Positions 25,759 to 34,306 are shown, numbered from the stretch's first letter. The stretch is DNA of 64,000 nt from Lachnospiraceae bacterium (GCA_902363135.1 CABIZF010000001.1:372001-436000), one strand, 5' to 3'. Notes: generated by a model not told the origin, from the sequence alone. Made by a program: numbers and translations.

Positions 25759-25782
25759 CCTATCCGCGTGATGTTGGATAGG
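25759..25782. promoter_or_regulatory. Palindromic TetR operator, sirtuin side
   Basis: CCTATCC-10 nt-GGATAGG is a perfect 7-bp inverted repeat between the divergent TetR1 and sirtuin genes. The same half-sites occur before the CooC genes (29027-29069). A TATAAT box at 25803-25808 follows, with no good -35 box visible, so an activator role or weak promoter is possible. Confidence 0.65.
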
Positions 25783-25859
25783 ACTTTGAATGCCATATAC
25801 AGTATAATCATTTCTATACAGAGTGTCAAGAAACTGATGCATGAAAAGGAGATTATTAT

Positions 25860-26717
25860 ATGGGCGAATATAAAGAAATAGCAGCGAAACTGAAAGAGGC
25901 AGATGCAATTTTAATCGGTGCAAGCAACGGATTTTCCATCTCGGAGGGACTTCATATTTTTGCGGACAATCAGGCTTTTGAAGAGGTTTTCGGAGATTTT
26001 AAAAGAGCCTATGGGATTCGGAACATCCTTTCGGGGCTTTTTGCTGACTGGCCCTCGGAAGAAGTGAAATGGGCATTCTTGAGCAGGCTGATCTATCACT
26101 ATAGTATTGGCTATACGGGCAGCCAAAATACAGAGGCATTAAAAACACTCATCGGAGACAAGCCGTATTTCTTTGTGACCTCCAACGGAGAAAATCATTT
26201 TGAACTTGCCGGATTTTCCCCGGACTGCATATGGGAGATTGAAGGAAGCTGGAAAGAAATGCAGTGCGAGCAGGGCTGCCATGATACCTTGTATCCCTTA
26301 TTTCCGCTGATCCCGGAAATGGCAGCGTCCGAGAAGAACATGAAAATCCCATCGGAGCTTGTGCCCAGGTGCCCGAAATGCGGCGGGACTATGGGCGGTC
26401 ATTCGCCCCAGAGATATATAACGGCGGCAGACAGGGAGATACAGAGGCGGTTTCAGAATTTTGTTCAGAAGTATCATGGGAAAAAGCTGGTTGTTCTGGA
26501 GCTGGGAATCGGCTGGAGAAATCAACTGATCAAGGCGCCGCTGATGAATCTGGTTAAGAAAGAGCCTTATGCTGCTTATATTACGATCAATAAAGGCGAG
26601 ATCTATATTCCGAATGAGATTGCGGCAAAATCCTATGGTCTTGACGGAGACATGACAGAGATATTGGAACGGCTGAAGAAGGCTACGGAAGAAAGAAACG
26701 AAGGATGGAGAAAATGA
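25860..26717 (+). CDS. Class-M-like sirtuin (SIR2 family), first of tandem pair
   Basis: 285 residues. A Rossmann-type start AILIGASNGFSISEGLHIF replaces the usual GAGIS. The family segments WAFLSRLIYHY, YFFVTSNGENHFELAGF and MKIPSELVPRCPKCGG resemble the class M sirtuins (SirTM), NAD-dependent enzymes described as protein ADP-ribosyltransferases. Zinc ligands are C136/C140 and C171/C174. The position of the usual catalytic His is in IEGSW, so it is Glu or a neighbour, not His, and the usual NxD is NGE. The enzyme may therefore be altered or inactive. No macrodomain or lipoate ligase gene, the known SirTM partners, is nearby. Confidence 0.8.
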   Translation: MGEYKEIAAKLKEADAILIGASNGFSISEGLHIFADNQAFEEVFGDFKRAYGIRNILSGLFADWPSEEVKWAFLSRLIYHYSIGYTGSQNTEALKTLIGDKPYFFVTSNGENHFELAGFSPDCIWEIEGSWKEMQCEQGCHDTLYPLFPLIPEMAASEKNMKIPSELVPRCPKCGGTMGGHSPQRYITAADREIQRRFQNFVQKYHGKKLVVLELGIGWRNQLIKAPLMNLVKKEPYAAYITINKGEIYIPNEIAAKSYGLDGDMTEILERLKKATEERNEGWRK

Positions 26718-27679
26718 AAATGAGTATGTATGAAAATCTGGTTATGCAGACGCAGATGAATTATTCCAGATATTATGGAAGGTATGCCGCCGGAAAAACG
26801 CCGGTCAGATTAAGTGATAGAAAGCCATTGCCTTATGAAAAACAGATTGAGAAATTGAACGAAAAAATAAAAGAAGCCGACTGCATTGTAGTTGGAGGAG
26901 CTTCCGGATTGTCCTCCGCGGGAGGCGGGGATTTTTACTATGAGGATACGCCGTCCTTTCGCCGTTATTTCGGGAAGTTTGCAGAAAAATACGGGTTTCA
27001 GGGAGCATTTGCAGGCATGGGGCATCCATATAAGACACGTGGGGAATTCTGGGCTTATCTGGCTACCTTCCTGCATACGACGCAGACCGCGCCTATTAGG
27101 GAACCCTATCTGGATTTGGACGCCATTTTGCAGGGAAAAGATTTCTTTATTCTGACCACGAATCAGGATACACAGTTTGTAAAGATTTATCCCGAAGAGA
27201 AGGTGGCGCAGATCCAGGGGGATCATCGCTTTTTCCAGTGTTCCAAACAGTGCTGCGACCGGACATGGGATGCGGTAAAGCCCGTAGAAAAAATGATAGA
27301 GGCCATAGGAGATGGCACAAGTATTCCAGAAGAGCTGATCCCGCACTGTCCGGTCTGCGGTGCGGAGGCGTTTCCGTGGGTGCGCGGTTACGGTAATTTC
27401 CTGCAGGGAAGAAAATACGATGAACAATATCAGAAAATCTCAAAGTATATCATGAATAACAAAGAGGAAAAGATACTCTTCCTGGAACTTGGGGTGGGGA
27501 GAATGACACCAATGTTTATACAGGAACCTTTCTGGAATCTGACGCTAAACCTTCCGGATGCCTATTATATTGCCGTAAACGAACAATATGATTTCCTGCC
27601 CAAAGACATAGAGGAAAAGGGAATGGTCATTAAGGGAGATATTGCAAAGGTGCTGAAAGATGCTGCGGAAGGGATGTGA
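26705..27679 (+). CDS. Class-M-like sirtuin (SIR2 family), second of tandem pair
   Basis: 324 residues, overlapping the first sirtuin by 13 nt. It shows CIVVGGASGLSSAGGGDFYY (NAD site), RRYFGKFAEKYGF, FFILTTNQDTQFVKIYPEEK and AQIQGDHRFFQCSKQCC. Zinc ligands are C179/C183 (or C184) and C215/C218 (CPVCG). Gln stands where classical sirtuins have the catalytic His (IQGD), as in SirTM proteins, and the NQD motif is kept. It looks like the more active partner of the two. The end, ILFLELGVGRMTPMFIQ, is the conserved C-terminal sirtuin segment. The start may be ATG 26705, 26714 or 26720. Confidence 0.82.
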   Translation: MEKMKMSMYENLVMQTQMNYSRYYGRYAAGKTPVRLSDRKPLPYEKQIEKLNEKIKEADCIVVGGASGLSSAGGGDFYYEDTPSFRRYFGKFAEKYGFQGAFAGMGHPYKTRGEFWAYLATFLHTTQTAPIREPYLDLDAILQGKDFFILTTNQDTQFVKIYPEEKVAQIQGDHRFFQCSKQCCDRTWDAVKPVEKMIEAIGDGTSIPEELIPHCPVCGAEAFPWVRGYGNFLQGRKYDEQYQKISKYIMNNKEEKILFLELGVGRMTPMFIQEPFWNLTLNLPDAYYIAVNEQYDFLPKDIEEKGMVIKGDIAKVLKDAAEGM

Positions 27680-27683
27680 AAAA

Positions 27684-28340
27684 ATGGATAGCTTTTTTAA
27701 AGATACGCTTCCACATAACAGGGCTTTTAGCGAGATGCTTCGTCCCGCAAAGGAACAGGTAAAACGTCTGTCCCCGGATAGCATAGCACAAAGAAGCGGA
27801 GCAGTCTTTCACAAAAGTGATGGAGTATTAGAGTTACAAAGCCTGAACCAAACGGTTCGGATTGCAGTTCCTGAATATACATTTTCTCCCAGGCTTGAGG
27901 AATGGCATCAACTGGTGATTCTGCATTATTTGGCTCTGGCAGACGGGACTGCGGTTTCTGATCAGATCATTACGTTTGGAGGCTTAAAGGATGGTCTTAT
28001 CAGAGGGACGAAGTTTGACCATGACATGGAAAAGGGACTTCAGAGATTTCTGAATGGAAAAACACCGGATGGCATTCGGAAGATTTGCAGATCCCTTGGG
28101 GCAGAATTTGCAGACAGCAACGCCGATCTGTGTGCAGTATTTCACTTTCTGCCAAACTATCCGGTCTGGCTGAAGGTGTGGCTTGCGGATGAAGAGTTTG
28201 AAGCGTCCGGAAAATTTTATATAAGTAAAAGCGCAGACTGCTATCTGACTATGGAGGACGCAGTTACGGTTGGAGAAATTCTGCTGTCGAAATTGAACGC
28301 AGATAAGCATTCCCCCCGCTTCAAGTGCGCGGAGCGCTAA
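27684..28340 (+). CDS. DUF3786 protein 1, with repeat-derived C-terminus
   Basis: About 218 residues from ATG 27684, behind GGAAGGGA; the frame is open from 27660. The segments LVILHYLALADGTAVSDQII, TFGGLKDGL and DLCAVFHFLPNYPVWLKVWL match DUF3786, a family often found with corrinoid, nickel or CODH-type genes in anaerobes. Its biochemical role is unknown. The last 14 residues are encoded inside a dispersed repeat (28294-28370), so the original end was replaced. It is the third gene of the TetR1-linked operon. Confidence 0.75.
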   Translation: MDSFFKDTLPHNRAFSEMLRPAKEQVKRLSPDSIAQRSGAVFHKSDGVLELQSLNQTVRIAVPEYTFSPRLEEWHQLVILHYLALADGTAVSDQIITFGGLKDGLIRGTKFDHDMEKGLQRFLNGKTPDGIRKICRSLGAEFADSNADLCAVFHFLPNYPVWLKVWLADEEFEASGKFYISKSADCYLTMEDAVTVGEILLSKLNADKHSPRFKCAER

Positions 28341-28370
28341 GCGGTGGATGGGATGCTTATGTCCGCTTTA
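28294..28370. repeat. Dispersed structured repeat, copy A (type 1, deleted form)
   Basis: It contains the left outer arm TGAACGCAG, hairpin 1 (ATAAGCAT...ATGCTTAT with an inner CCGCTT/AAGCGG stem) and then only the end GTCCGCTTTA of the tail. Hairpins 2 and 3 are missing. The deletion joins at a shared GTC. It supplies the stop codon of the DUF3786 gene. Confidence 0.85.
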
Positions 28371-28391
28371 CTCATTTTTTGAGATTATATT

Positions 28392-28979
28392 CTACAAAAG
28401 CTCTTCGCGCTGGTCATGGATCAGGAAGGTTTCCAATCCTCCCTTGATAAACTGATCGATGGTGTGCTGTATTTTCGTCCAGTCGCTGCAATGATTTTTG
28501 AGCATCATGCGGTTGATCGCAAGGCATCCGTTCATCTGAAAATAAAAGACAGCTTCCGCCTCTTCAAAGGTCAGGAGGCTGTTCTTCATCAGGTGCGTAA
28601 CAAAATCCTCCTTGCCGAGATCCGCCAGTTTCTCCAGCATACGAGCGGATGTGACATCATCAAAGAACAGCACCTGATAATGGGATGAGGAACGGATTTT
28701 TTCACAGAACGGATAGGTGCAGGTCTGTTTATAAGGACAGAGGATATGATCCAGAACGCCGGACGTATCTGAAAGAAAATCCTCTAGAATGTCGTTCAGA
28801 ACATCATCGATATCGTAATAATGAAGGTAGAAAGTTCCCCGGTTCATTTCTGCCTTTTTGCATATCTCTGTCACGGTAATTTTACTGTATGGCTTGGTTT
28901 TCAGTTCTTCCAGCAAAATCTCTTTAATGGCCTGGCGCGTGTATCTGGTGCGCCGGTCGGTTCTATGTGTTTTATCCAT
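28392..28979 (-). CDS. TetR-family regulator 2 (facing the CooC genes)
   Basis: 195 residues. The DNA-binding part YTRQAIKEILLEELKTKPYS, then KITVTEICKKAEMNRGTFYL HYYDIDDV (split here), is closely similar to TetR1 at 25112 in the helix-turn-helix and in the following helix, so the two are paralogues. It is divergent from the CooC operon with shared half-sites in between. A cysteine-rich stretch in the ligand domain (HILCPYKQTCTYPFCEK) could bind a metal or sense redox; that is an inference. Confidence 0.88.
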   Translation of the reverse strand: MDKTHRTDRRTRYTRQAIKEILLEELKTKPYSKITVTEICKKAEMNRGTFYLHYYDIDDVLNDILEDFLSDTSGVLDHILCPYKQTCTYPFCEKIRSSSHYQVLFFDDVTSARMLEKLADLGKEDFVTHLMKNSLLTFEEAEAVFYFQMNGCLAINRMMLKNHCSDWTKIQHTIDQFIKGGLETFLIHDQREELL

Positions 28980-29023
28980 AAGGCTCTCCTGTAATTTATA
29001 TACAATTTTCAGATTCTGTTCAG

Positions 29024-29071
29024 AAACCTATCAATGTGAAAATATTGACGATTGAATTATCGGATAGGTTT
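29024..29071. promoter_or_regulatory. TetR operator half-sites before the CooC operon
   Basis: AAACCTATC (29024-29032) is the inverted partner of GATAGGTTT (29063-29071), 30 nt apart. These are the same CCTATC/GATAGG half-sites as at 25759-25782. The right half lies between the -35 and -10 boxes of the CooC promoter, an effective place for repression. Confidence 0.65.
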
Positions 29072-29079
29072 ATTATAAT
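29052..29079 (+). promoter_or_regulatory. Promoter of the CooC operon
   Basis: TTGAAT (29052-29057), 16 nt, TATAAT (29074-29079). A GATAGG operator half-site lies in the spacer. Confidence 0.7.
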
Positions 29080-29153
29080 GAGTTTGACGTTGAAAATCAA
29101 CACTATGTTCAGAAAAAAGACATGATGTGTAAAATGGAAAGCGGGGTAACAAA

Positions 29154-29924
29154 ATGGGACATATCATAGCAGTTGCAGGAAAAGGCGGCGTAGGGAAAAC
29201 AACATTGACAGGTCTGCTGATTCAGTATTTGTGTGAAAGTGGGAAAAAACCGGTGCTGGCAGTGGATGCGGATGCAAATGCGAACCTGAATGAGGTTCTT
29301 GGTGTGGGGATCGAATGCACACTGGGAGAACTGCGGGAGGAAATTGAAAGAGCCGGTGTGGACGGCCGCTATCAGATCCCTGCTGGAATGACGAAGCAGG
29401 CATATCTGGAAGCACGGTTGGCAGACGCCATTACAGAGGAAGACGATTATGATCTGATGGTAATGGGACGCACACAGGGGCAGGGGTGTTACTGCTTTGT
29501 AAACGGTCTGGTACAAACACAGATACAGAAGCTGCAGAGCCACTATCCATATGTGGTGGTAGATAATGAGGCCGGTATGGAGCATATCAGCCGGGGACTG
29601 ATTCCGACAATGGAAATTGCGATCTTAGTCAGCGACTGTTCCAGAAGAGGTGTGCAGGCTGCAGGCAGAATTGCGGCATTGATGAAGGAACTGAATTTCA
29701 AACCGAAAACGGTGGGATTGATTGTGAACCGGGCTCCGGAAGGAAAGCTCGATGCAGGTACTATGGAAGAAGTTGAAAAACAGGGCTTAACACTTTTGGG
29801 CGTTGTGCCGCAGGATCAGGACGTGTATCAGTATGACTGTGATGGAAAACCGATCATCCGACTTCCGAAGGATTCACCTGTACGCAGCGCGCTCCATGAT
29901 ATTGTGCAGAAGCTTGGCTTATAG
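29154..29924 (+). CDS. CooC-like MinD-family ATPase 1
   Basis: 256 residues. The deviant Walker A GKGGVGKTT is at the N-terminus, VLAVDADANANLNEVLG follows, and GQGCYCFVNGL holds the C-x-C pair that binds metal at the dimer interface in CooC. VVVDNEAGMEHISRGL is the Walker B region. CooC proteins use ATP to insert nickel into carbon monoxide dehydrogenase. No CODH gene is in the window, so the client here is open. The operon continues with 29937. Confidence 0.88.
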   Translation: MGHIIAVAGKGGVGKTTLTGLLIQYLCESGKKPVLAVDADANANLNEVLGVGIECTLGELREEIERAGVDGRYQIPAGMTKQAYLEARLADAITEEDDYDLMVMGRTQGQGCYCFVNGLVQTQIQKLQSHYPYVVVDNEAGMEHISRGLIPTMEIAILVSDCSRRGVQAAGRIAALMKELNFKPKTVGLIVNRAPEGKLDAGTMEEVEKQGLTLLGVVPQDQDVYQYDCDGKPIIRLPKDSPVRSALHDIVQKLGL

Positions 29925-29936
29925 GAGACAGAGAAG

Positions 29937-30167
29937 ATGCGTTTAGAAAAACTGCAGGCTTATCTGCGGGATAAAGGACAAGAATACCGGTATACGGAAG
30001 AAGATGGCTGCGGAAGCATTGACTGGGAGCACAGAGGTCTTATGTATCATGTGTGGGAATTTCCCGAATCCTGTGCAGAGAGCAATGTGAGAATAGCTGG
30101 AAAAATGGAAGAGTACAAAGGTAATTATGAGGAACAGATCATAAGCATCATGGAAGGATGGGGGTAA
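29937..30167 (+). CDS. Small protein between the two CooC-like ATPases
   Basis: 76 residues (MRLEKLQAYLRDKGQEYRYT, EDGCGSIDWEHRGLMYHVWE). It is soluble, with three cysteines and no recognisable motif. It starts 12 nt after the first ATPase and ends 4 nt before the second, so it is part of the same transcript and probably of the same metal-handling process. I do not recognise the family. Confidence 0.65.
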   Translation: MRLEKLQAYLRDKGQEYRYTEEDGCGSIDWEHRGLMYHVWEFPESCAESNVRIAGKMEEYKGNYEEQIISIMEGWG

Positions 30168-30171
30168 ACAT

Positions 30172-30942
30172 ATGAAGATTGCAGTGACCGGAAAAGGTGG
30201 CGTGGGGAAAACCTCTTTTGCTGCTACATTGGCAAGAGTGTTTGCGGAAACAGGAAGAAACGTGCTGGCGGCGGATGCAGATCCGGATGCGAATCTGGGA
30301 TTGGCATTAGGGTTTCCGGAGGATATGGTAGATTCCATCGAGCCTATTTCTAAAATGCGAAAAATGATCGAGGAACGGACAGGGACGGACAAGGATAATA
30401 CTTTTTATGTATTGAATCCTAAAGTGAATGATATTCCGGACAAATATGGAAAACTGTATCATGGAGTCAGGCTGCTTCTGCTTGGAACAGTAGATACGGC
30501 GGGAGGCGGCTGTGTCTGTCCGGAGAATACGATTTTAAAGCGGATTATCAGCAATCTGGTGCTTTAGCGGGACGACGTTGTGATTCTCGATATGGAAGCG
30601 GGACTGGAACACCTGGGGCGGGGAACAACATCTGGAATGGATCAGTTTATTGTAGTGATTGAGCCCGGCGCCAGAAGCATCCAGACATACCGGAATGTAA
30701 AACGCCTCGCATTGGAACTGGGCGTAAAACAGGTAAGGGTAGTGGCAAGTAAAATCCGGGACGAAAAGGATGAGCAGTTTATTTTGGAGAAAATTCCAGC
30801 GGAAGATTTTCTTGGGTTTATTCATTATCATCCCAGCATTATGGAGGCGGACCGTTTGGGAAAATCCCCGTATGACTGCAGCCCGGAGCTCGTAAAAGAA
30901 GTAAAAGATATTGTACAGAGAATGGGAGGAGAGAACTTATGA
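30172..30942 (+). pseudogene. CooC-like ATPase 2, interrupted by an amber codon
   Basis: The reading frame starts with MKIAVTGKGGVGKTSFAA (Walker A), passes GGGCVCPENTILKRI (the CooC C-x-C pair) and meets TAG at 30565-30567. It then continues in the same frame as DDVVILDMEAGLEHLGRGTT to 30942. The sequence on both sides aligns with an intact CooC protein and no base is lost. A single C to T change (CAG, Gln, to TAG) explains the stop. Either the gene is newly inactivated, or the codon is read through. The downstream gene overlaps its end by 4 nt. Confidence 0.85.
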
Positions 30943-31133
30943 TTGCTTTCGGATGTGAAGATAAAAACAGATCGCCAATCATCGAGGACAGGATTTGCCC
31001 AAAATGCGGCAGGGACATAGAAGTATTTTTGTTGGGAGGAAGAATCATGGAGGATGCGGTCTGTGAATGCGGTTATGTGATTGAGGCGCAGGAAGCGATA
31101 TTGAAGGTAACAGATCGTAAGAAAGAAGGCTGA
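30939..31133 (+). CDS. Small zinc-ribbon protein
   Basis: 64 residues with CPKCGRDIEVF and AVCECGYVI, a four-cysteine zinc ribbon (CxxC...CxC), plus a further N-terminal Cys. It overlaps the preceding gene (ATGA). Small ribbon proteins accompany CooC/DUF3786 genes in anaerobes, perhaps as metal carriers; that is an inference from context. Confidence 0.7.
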   Translation: MIAFGCEDKNRSPIIEDRICPKCGRDIEVFLLGGRIMEDAVCECGYVIEAQEAILKVTDRKKEG

Positions 31134-31152
31134 AAGTCAGGAGGATGAAAAA

Positions 31153-31797
31153 TTGCCGTTTGATTATGCAAAAGACAATATGGAGAGAAGGCCGTATGAG
31201 TTTTATATAGAGGAATACCGGCAGGCTGATCCCATAGAGATCAGTAACCGACTGGGTATTGCATACGACGTTCAGAAATCGGAGTTTATCATATTTTTTA
31301 TGGGTGTTAATTACCATGTTTCCTATCCGGATTTTCGGGTAAGCCATGAAGAAACGGAAATGTGTTTTTATCCGCTGAAAGAAGATATTTATGCGAAAAT
31401 ATTGGTTTTGCGGTATCTTTTGAACGCCAGCGTGTTTCCATACAACGGGGATTTTCGTGCGTATCGTGAACTTCCATCCGGAGAGCTGTATTATCGGCAG
31501 TTTCAGGGAAGATGCATTTTTCGATTGAACCGTAAATATGGGAACAGACTGGAAACAATGGAACGGATTATGGATACTCTTGGCGCTGCGCAGGTTCATA
31601 TGGCTGATAAGGGGTATGAACTGGAGATATTTGAAAATTTTTATCTGAGATTCCTTTTTTGGGAGGGAGATGAAGAATTTCCAGCATCTTCACAGATTTT
31701 ATTTTCCAGTAATTTTCCGGCAGCGTTTGACGCCTATGATCTGGCAGAGGTCGGAGAAATCTGTATTAATGCGTTTGATGAAATTGAAGGGAAATGA
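31153..31797 (+). CDS. DUF3786 protein 2
   Basis: 214 residues, TTG start behind AGGAGG. VLRYLLNASVFPYNGDFRAY, LRFLFWEGDEEFPASSQILF and the body share the DUF3786 layout with 27684 (compare LVILHYLALADG and WLADEEFEASGKFYISKSAD), so each of the two TetR-linked sets ends with a DUF3786 gene. The function is unknown. The paired arrangement suggests that the two sets act on related substrates. Confidence 0.72.
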   Translation: MPFDYAKDNMERRPYEFYIEEYRQADPIEISNRLGIAYDVQKSEFIIFFMGVNYHVSYPDFRVSHEETEMCFYPLKEDIYAKILVLRYLLNASVFPYNGDFRAYRELPSGELYYRQFQGRCIFRLNRKYGNRLETMERIMDTLGAAQVHMADKGYELEIFENFYLRFLFWEGDEEFPASSQILFSSNFPAAFDAYDLAEVGEICINAFDEIEGK

Positions 31798-32006
31798 ACC
31801 TTGTGCGCAGTACCATCCATGAACATCGGAAACGCTCACTCGAATTACTCAAACAAATTATGGAGGCAAATACGGATGAGAAAAAACCATTCTCAAGTGT
31901 ATCGCAGCGCAGGCAGCGATTGCACAGAAGAATAAATAACAAAATATTGTCAGCAGGCAAAGTGAAATATCCTGTTAAAGGGCAAATCGCCCAACAAACT
32001 AAATAA
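31794..32006 (+). CDS. Possible small basic protein
   Basis: 70 residues (IHEHRKRSLELLKQIMEANT, QRRQRLHRRINNKILS), basic and helical. The ATG overlaps the previous stop (ATGA), which favours coupling, but the ribosome site is weak and no family is recognised. It is followed by a terminator at 32028. It may be the end of the operon or spurious. Confidence 0.35.
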   Translation: MNLVRSTIHEHRKRSLELLKQIMEANTDEKKPFSSVSQRRQRLHRRINNKILSAGKVKYPVKGQIAQQTK

Positions 32007-32027
32007 ATTTGTCCAAACGTAAAAATT

Positions 32028-32070
32028 GACCTTGACAGACTGGTTTGTCCAGTCTCTCGAGGTCTTTTTT
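32028..32070 (+). terminator. Terminator of the CooC operon
   Basis: GACCTTGACAGACTGG pairs imperfectly with CCAGTCTCTCGAGGTC and is followed by TTTTTT. It ends the set that began at 29154. Confidence 0.8.
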
Positions 32071-32219
32071 GTTTTCGAACAATGCTATACATTTTGTAGT
32101 TGGAAATATAGAAATTACAAGTTGATTACAATGCATTTTTAAAACTATGTTATACTTTTATGGGAGTTTTTTGTGGAGCAACATTTTTCAACGTAAAATG
32201 AAAAGGTAGGCGTGAAGAA

Positions 32220-32885
32220 ATGGCAAAACGCATTTTAGTAATAGAGGACGAAGCGGCGATCCGTGACCTGATTTGTATGAATCTGGAGGTTGCAGGGTAT
32301 GAGACGGTAGTATTTGGAGATGGAATAGAGGTGAGTGAAGCGCTGAAGAAGGAGCATAAGTATGATTGTGCACTGTTGGATATCATGCTGCCTGGAAAGG
32401 ATGGCTTTGCATTGCTGCCGGAGCTTTCCGGATATCAGATTCCGGTCATATTTCTGACAGCGAAAGGTGATATCCAGAGCAAGATTAAAGGGTTGACTGA
32501 AGGTGCGGAAGACTATCTTGTGAAGCCGTTTGAGATGCTGGAGCTGCTTGTGCGGCTGGAAAAAGTGATGGCGCGGCAAGGAAAACAGGAAGATTGTATC
32601 CGGATTCGTAATGTGGAAATTTATCCGGAAAAACGTGTGGTAAAAAAAGACGGTGAGAAAGTGTACTTGATGCCAATGGAATTTGACTGTTTGATGCTGT
32701 TTGTACGGAATAAAAATAAGGCGCTAACCCGCAAGCAGCTGCTCAATGCACTCTGGAATGTAGAGTTTGAAGGAGAGACGCGGACGGTCGATGCGCATGT
32801 AGGACGGATTCGCAAGAAGCTGGATTTTCAGGATGTCATCCAGACAATTCCGAGGATTGGATACCGACTGGAGGTGGAGGAATGA
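32220..32885 (+). CDS. OmpR-family response regulator
   Basis: 221 residues. The receiver domain has the acidic pocket VIEDEA, the phosphorylated Asp in CALLDIMLPGKDG, Thr in FLTAKG and Lys in YLVKPFE. The C-terminal winged helix is seen in RKQLLNALWN and RTVDAHVGRIRKKL. It overlaps the kinase gene by 4 nt, giving a tight two-component pair. The likely targets are the lipoprotein/ABC genes downstream. Confidence 0.93.
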   Translation: MAKRILVIEDEAAIRDLICMNLEVAGYETVVFGDGIEVSEALKKEHKYDCALLDIMLPGKDGFALLPELSGYQIPVIFLTAKGDIQSKIKGLTEGAEDYLVKPFEMLELLVRLEKVMARQGKQEDCIRIRNVEIYPEKRVVKKDGEKVYLMPMEFDCLMLFVRNKNKALTRKQLLNALWNVEFEGETRTVDAHVGRIRKKLDFQDVIQTIPRIGYRLEVEE

Positions 32886-34306
32886 AGCTGTTCCGAAAAA
32901 TTTATGTGCAGGCAGCGGTTGGAATGGTGCTGCTGTCAGTCTGGCTTCTGGGATGGCTTTTATATGAGACGCAAAAAGAAAGCCTACAGGATGTGATTCA
33001 GTACGAAGCGGCGCAGATGGATTTGCAAATGCAGCGCTTCCGGGACGCAGTTCAGACAAAGAAAATGACCGGAGAAAGCGACAGCAGGGTGAAGGAGAGT
33101 GTGCTAGCCTATCAATTTCGGAGCATATTCGGGTCAGATGGGGCACTGTTTCTGGATGGAGAGGAACAGTATAACCGGACACCGTATACCTATGATATAA
33201 AAAATTTAAGGAACATGCAAAGCCAGGAAGACTACTATTTCAACCTCAACGTTTCAAGCGTGCAGACTGTCCACGGGAAAAGGCTGATCCTCTTTTACAG
33301 TGAAAAAAGTGAATTTATGCAGGCGGGAAAGAAGTGCGAGGTAGTTGTTTATAGAGATGTGACGGATATTTACGTGCGTACAAAACAGCTTCTTGAACAG
33401 GGAGCCATGGTGACAGTTCTGACATTGCTGTTGGCTGGGATTTTTTTATATGGAGGTCTTTACCGTAGCCTGCATCCGTTGTTGGAATTGAACAAGACGA
33501 CAGAGGAGATCGCAGGCGGTGCGTATCACAGCCGTGTACATCTGCGCAGGCGTGGTGCGAGAACGGATGAGATTGATGAACTTGCGGCGAACTTTGACCG
33601 GATGGCTGAGAAGGTGGAGGAGCATTTACAGTCGCTGAGGGAGACGAATGAAAAACAGCGGCGACTGCTTGGCAGTTTGTCACACGAGATGAAAACTCCG
33701 CTGACAGCGATTATTGGGTATTCTGAGACATTAATGACCGTGAAGCTGGCGGAGAAAAACAAAATCCAGGCATTGACTTACATTCACAGTGAAGGAAAGA
33801 GGCTGGCTCGTCTGTCAGAAAAAATGCTGGAGCTGACCGGGCTGTATGAGAGTGCGGAGCATACGCTGGAATTACAGGAAATAGAACTGCGTTCTTTTCT
33901 GAAGAAACTGAAGGATCTGACCGATTTTCGGTGTCAGAAGGCCGGAGTGCGGATGGAAATTTCCTGCAAGCCGGGGACGACACAGCGGATAGATCCGGAT
34001 CTGATGATGAGCCTTTTGATGAATCTGGTTGATAACGCCTGCAAAGCATCGATAGCTGGCGGTATGATCCGGGTGACAGCGGATGACAGGAGGATTTCGG
34101 TGCGGGATGATGGGAAGGGAATTCCGCCTGGGGAGATTGCGCATGTAACAGAAGCGTTTTATATGGTAGATAAATCCAGGGCAAAGGCGGCTGGCAGCGT
34201 GGGACTCGGGCTGGCGCTCTGTGCGCAGATTGCATCCATGCACGGGGCAGTTCTTCAGATTGAGAGTGAGGAAGGGAAAGGGACGCAAATTTCTGTTGTG
34301 TTTTAA
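32882..34306 (+). CDS. Sensor histidine kinase
   Basis: 474 residues. Membrane spans lie near residues 10-28 and 175-195 (VTVLTLLLAGIFLYGGLY), with an extracellular sensor of about 145 residues. A HAMP region follows, then the H-box LGSLSHEMKTPLTAIIGY, the N-box LMNLVDNACKAS and G-boxes VRDDGKGIP and GSVGLGLALC. It phosphorylates the regulator at 32220. The stop codon TAA is part of the outer stem of repeat copy B. Confidence 0.93.
   Translation: MKLFRKIYVQAAVGMVLLSVWLLGWLLYETQKESLQDVIQYEAAQMDLQMQRFRDAVQTKKMTGESDSRVKESVLAYQFRSIFGSDGALFLDGEEQYNRTPYTYDIKNLRNMQSQEDYYFNLNVSSVQTVHGKRLILFYSEKSEFMQAGKKCEVVVYRDVTDIYVRTKQLLEQGAMVTVLTLLLAGIFLYGGLYRSLHPLLELNKTTEEIAGGAYHSRVHLRRRGARTDEIDELAANFDRMAEKVEEHLQSLRETNEKQRRLLGSLSHEMKTPLTAIIGYSETLMTVKLAEKNKIQALTYIHSEGKRLARLSEKMLELTGLYESAEHTLELQEIELRSFLKKLKDLTDFRCQKAGVRMEISCKPGTTQRIDPDLMMSLLMNLVDNACKASIAGGMIRVTADDRRISVRDDGKGIPPGEIAHVTEAFYMVDKSRAKAAGSVGLGLALCAQIASMHGAVLQIESEEGKGTQISVVF

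Noticed and set aside
30565..30567. Recoded stop (pyrrolysine) in the CooC-like gene
   Set aside because: No pyl genes or other TAG-containing genes are seen in the window. A simple Gln to stop mutation explains it.
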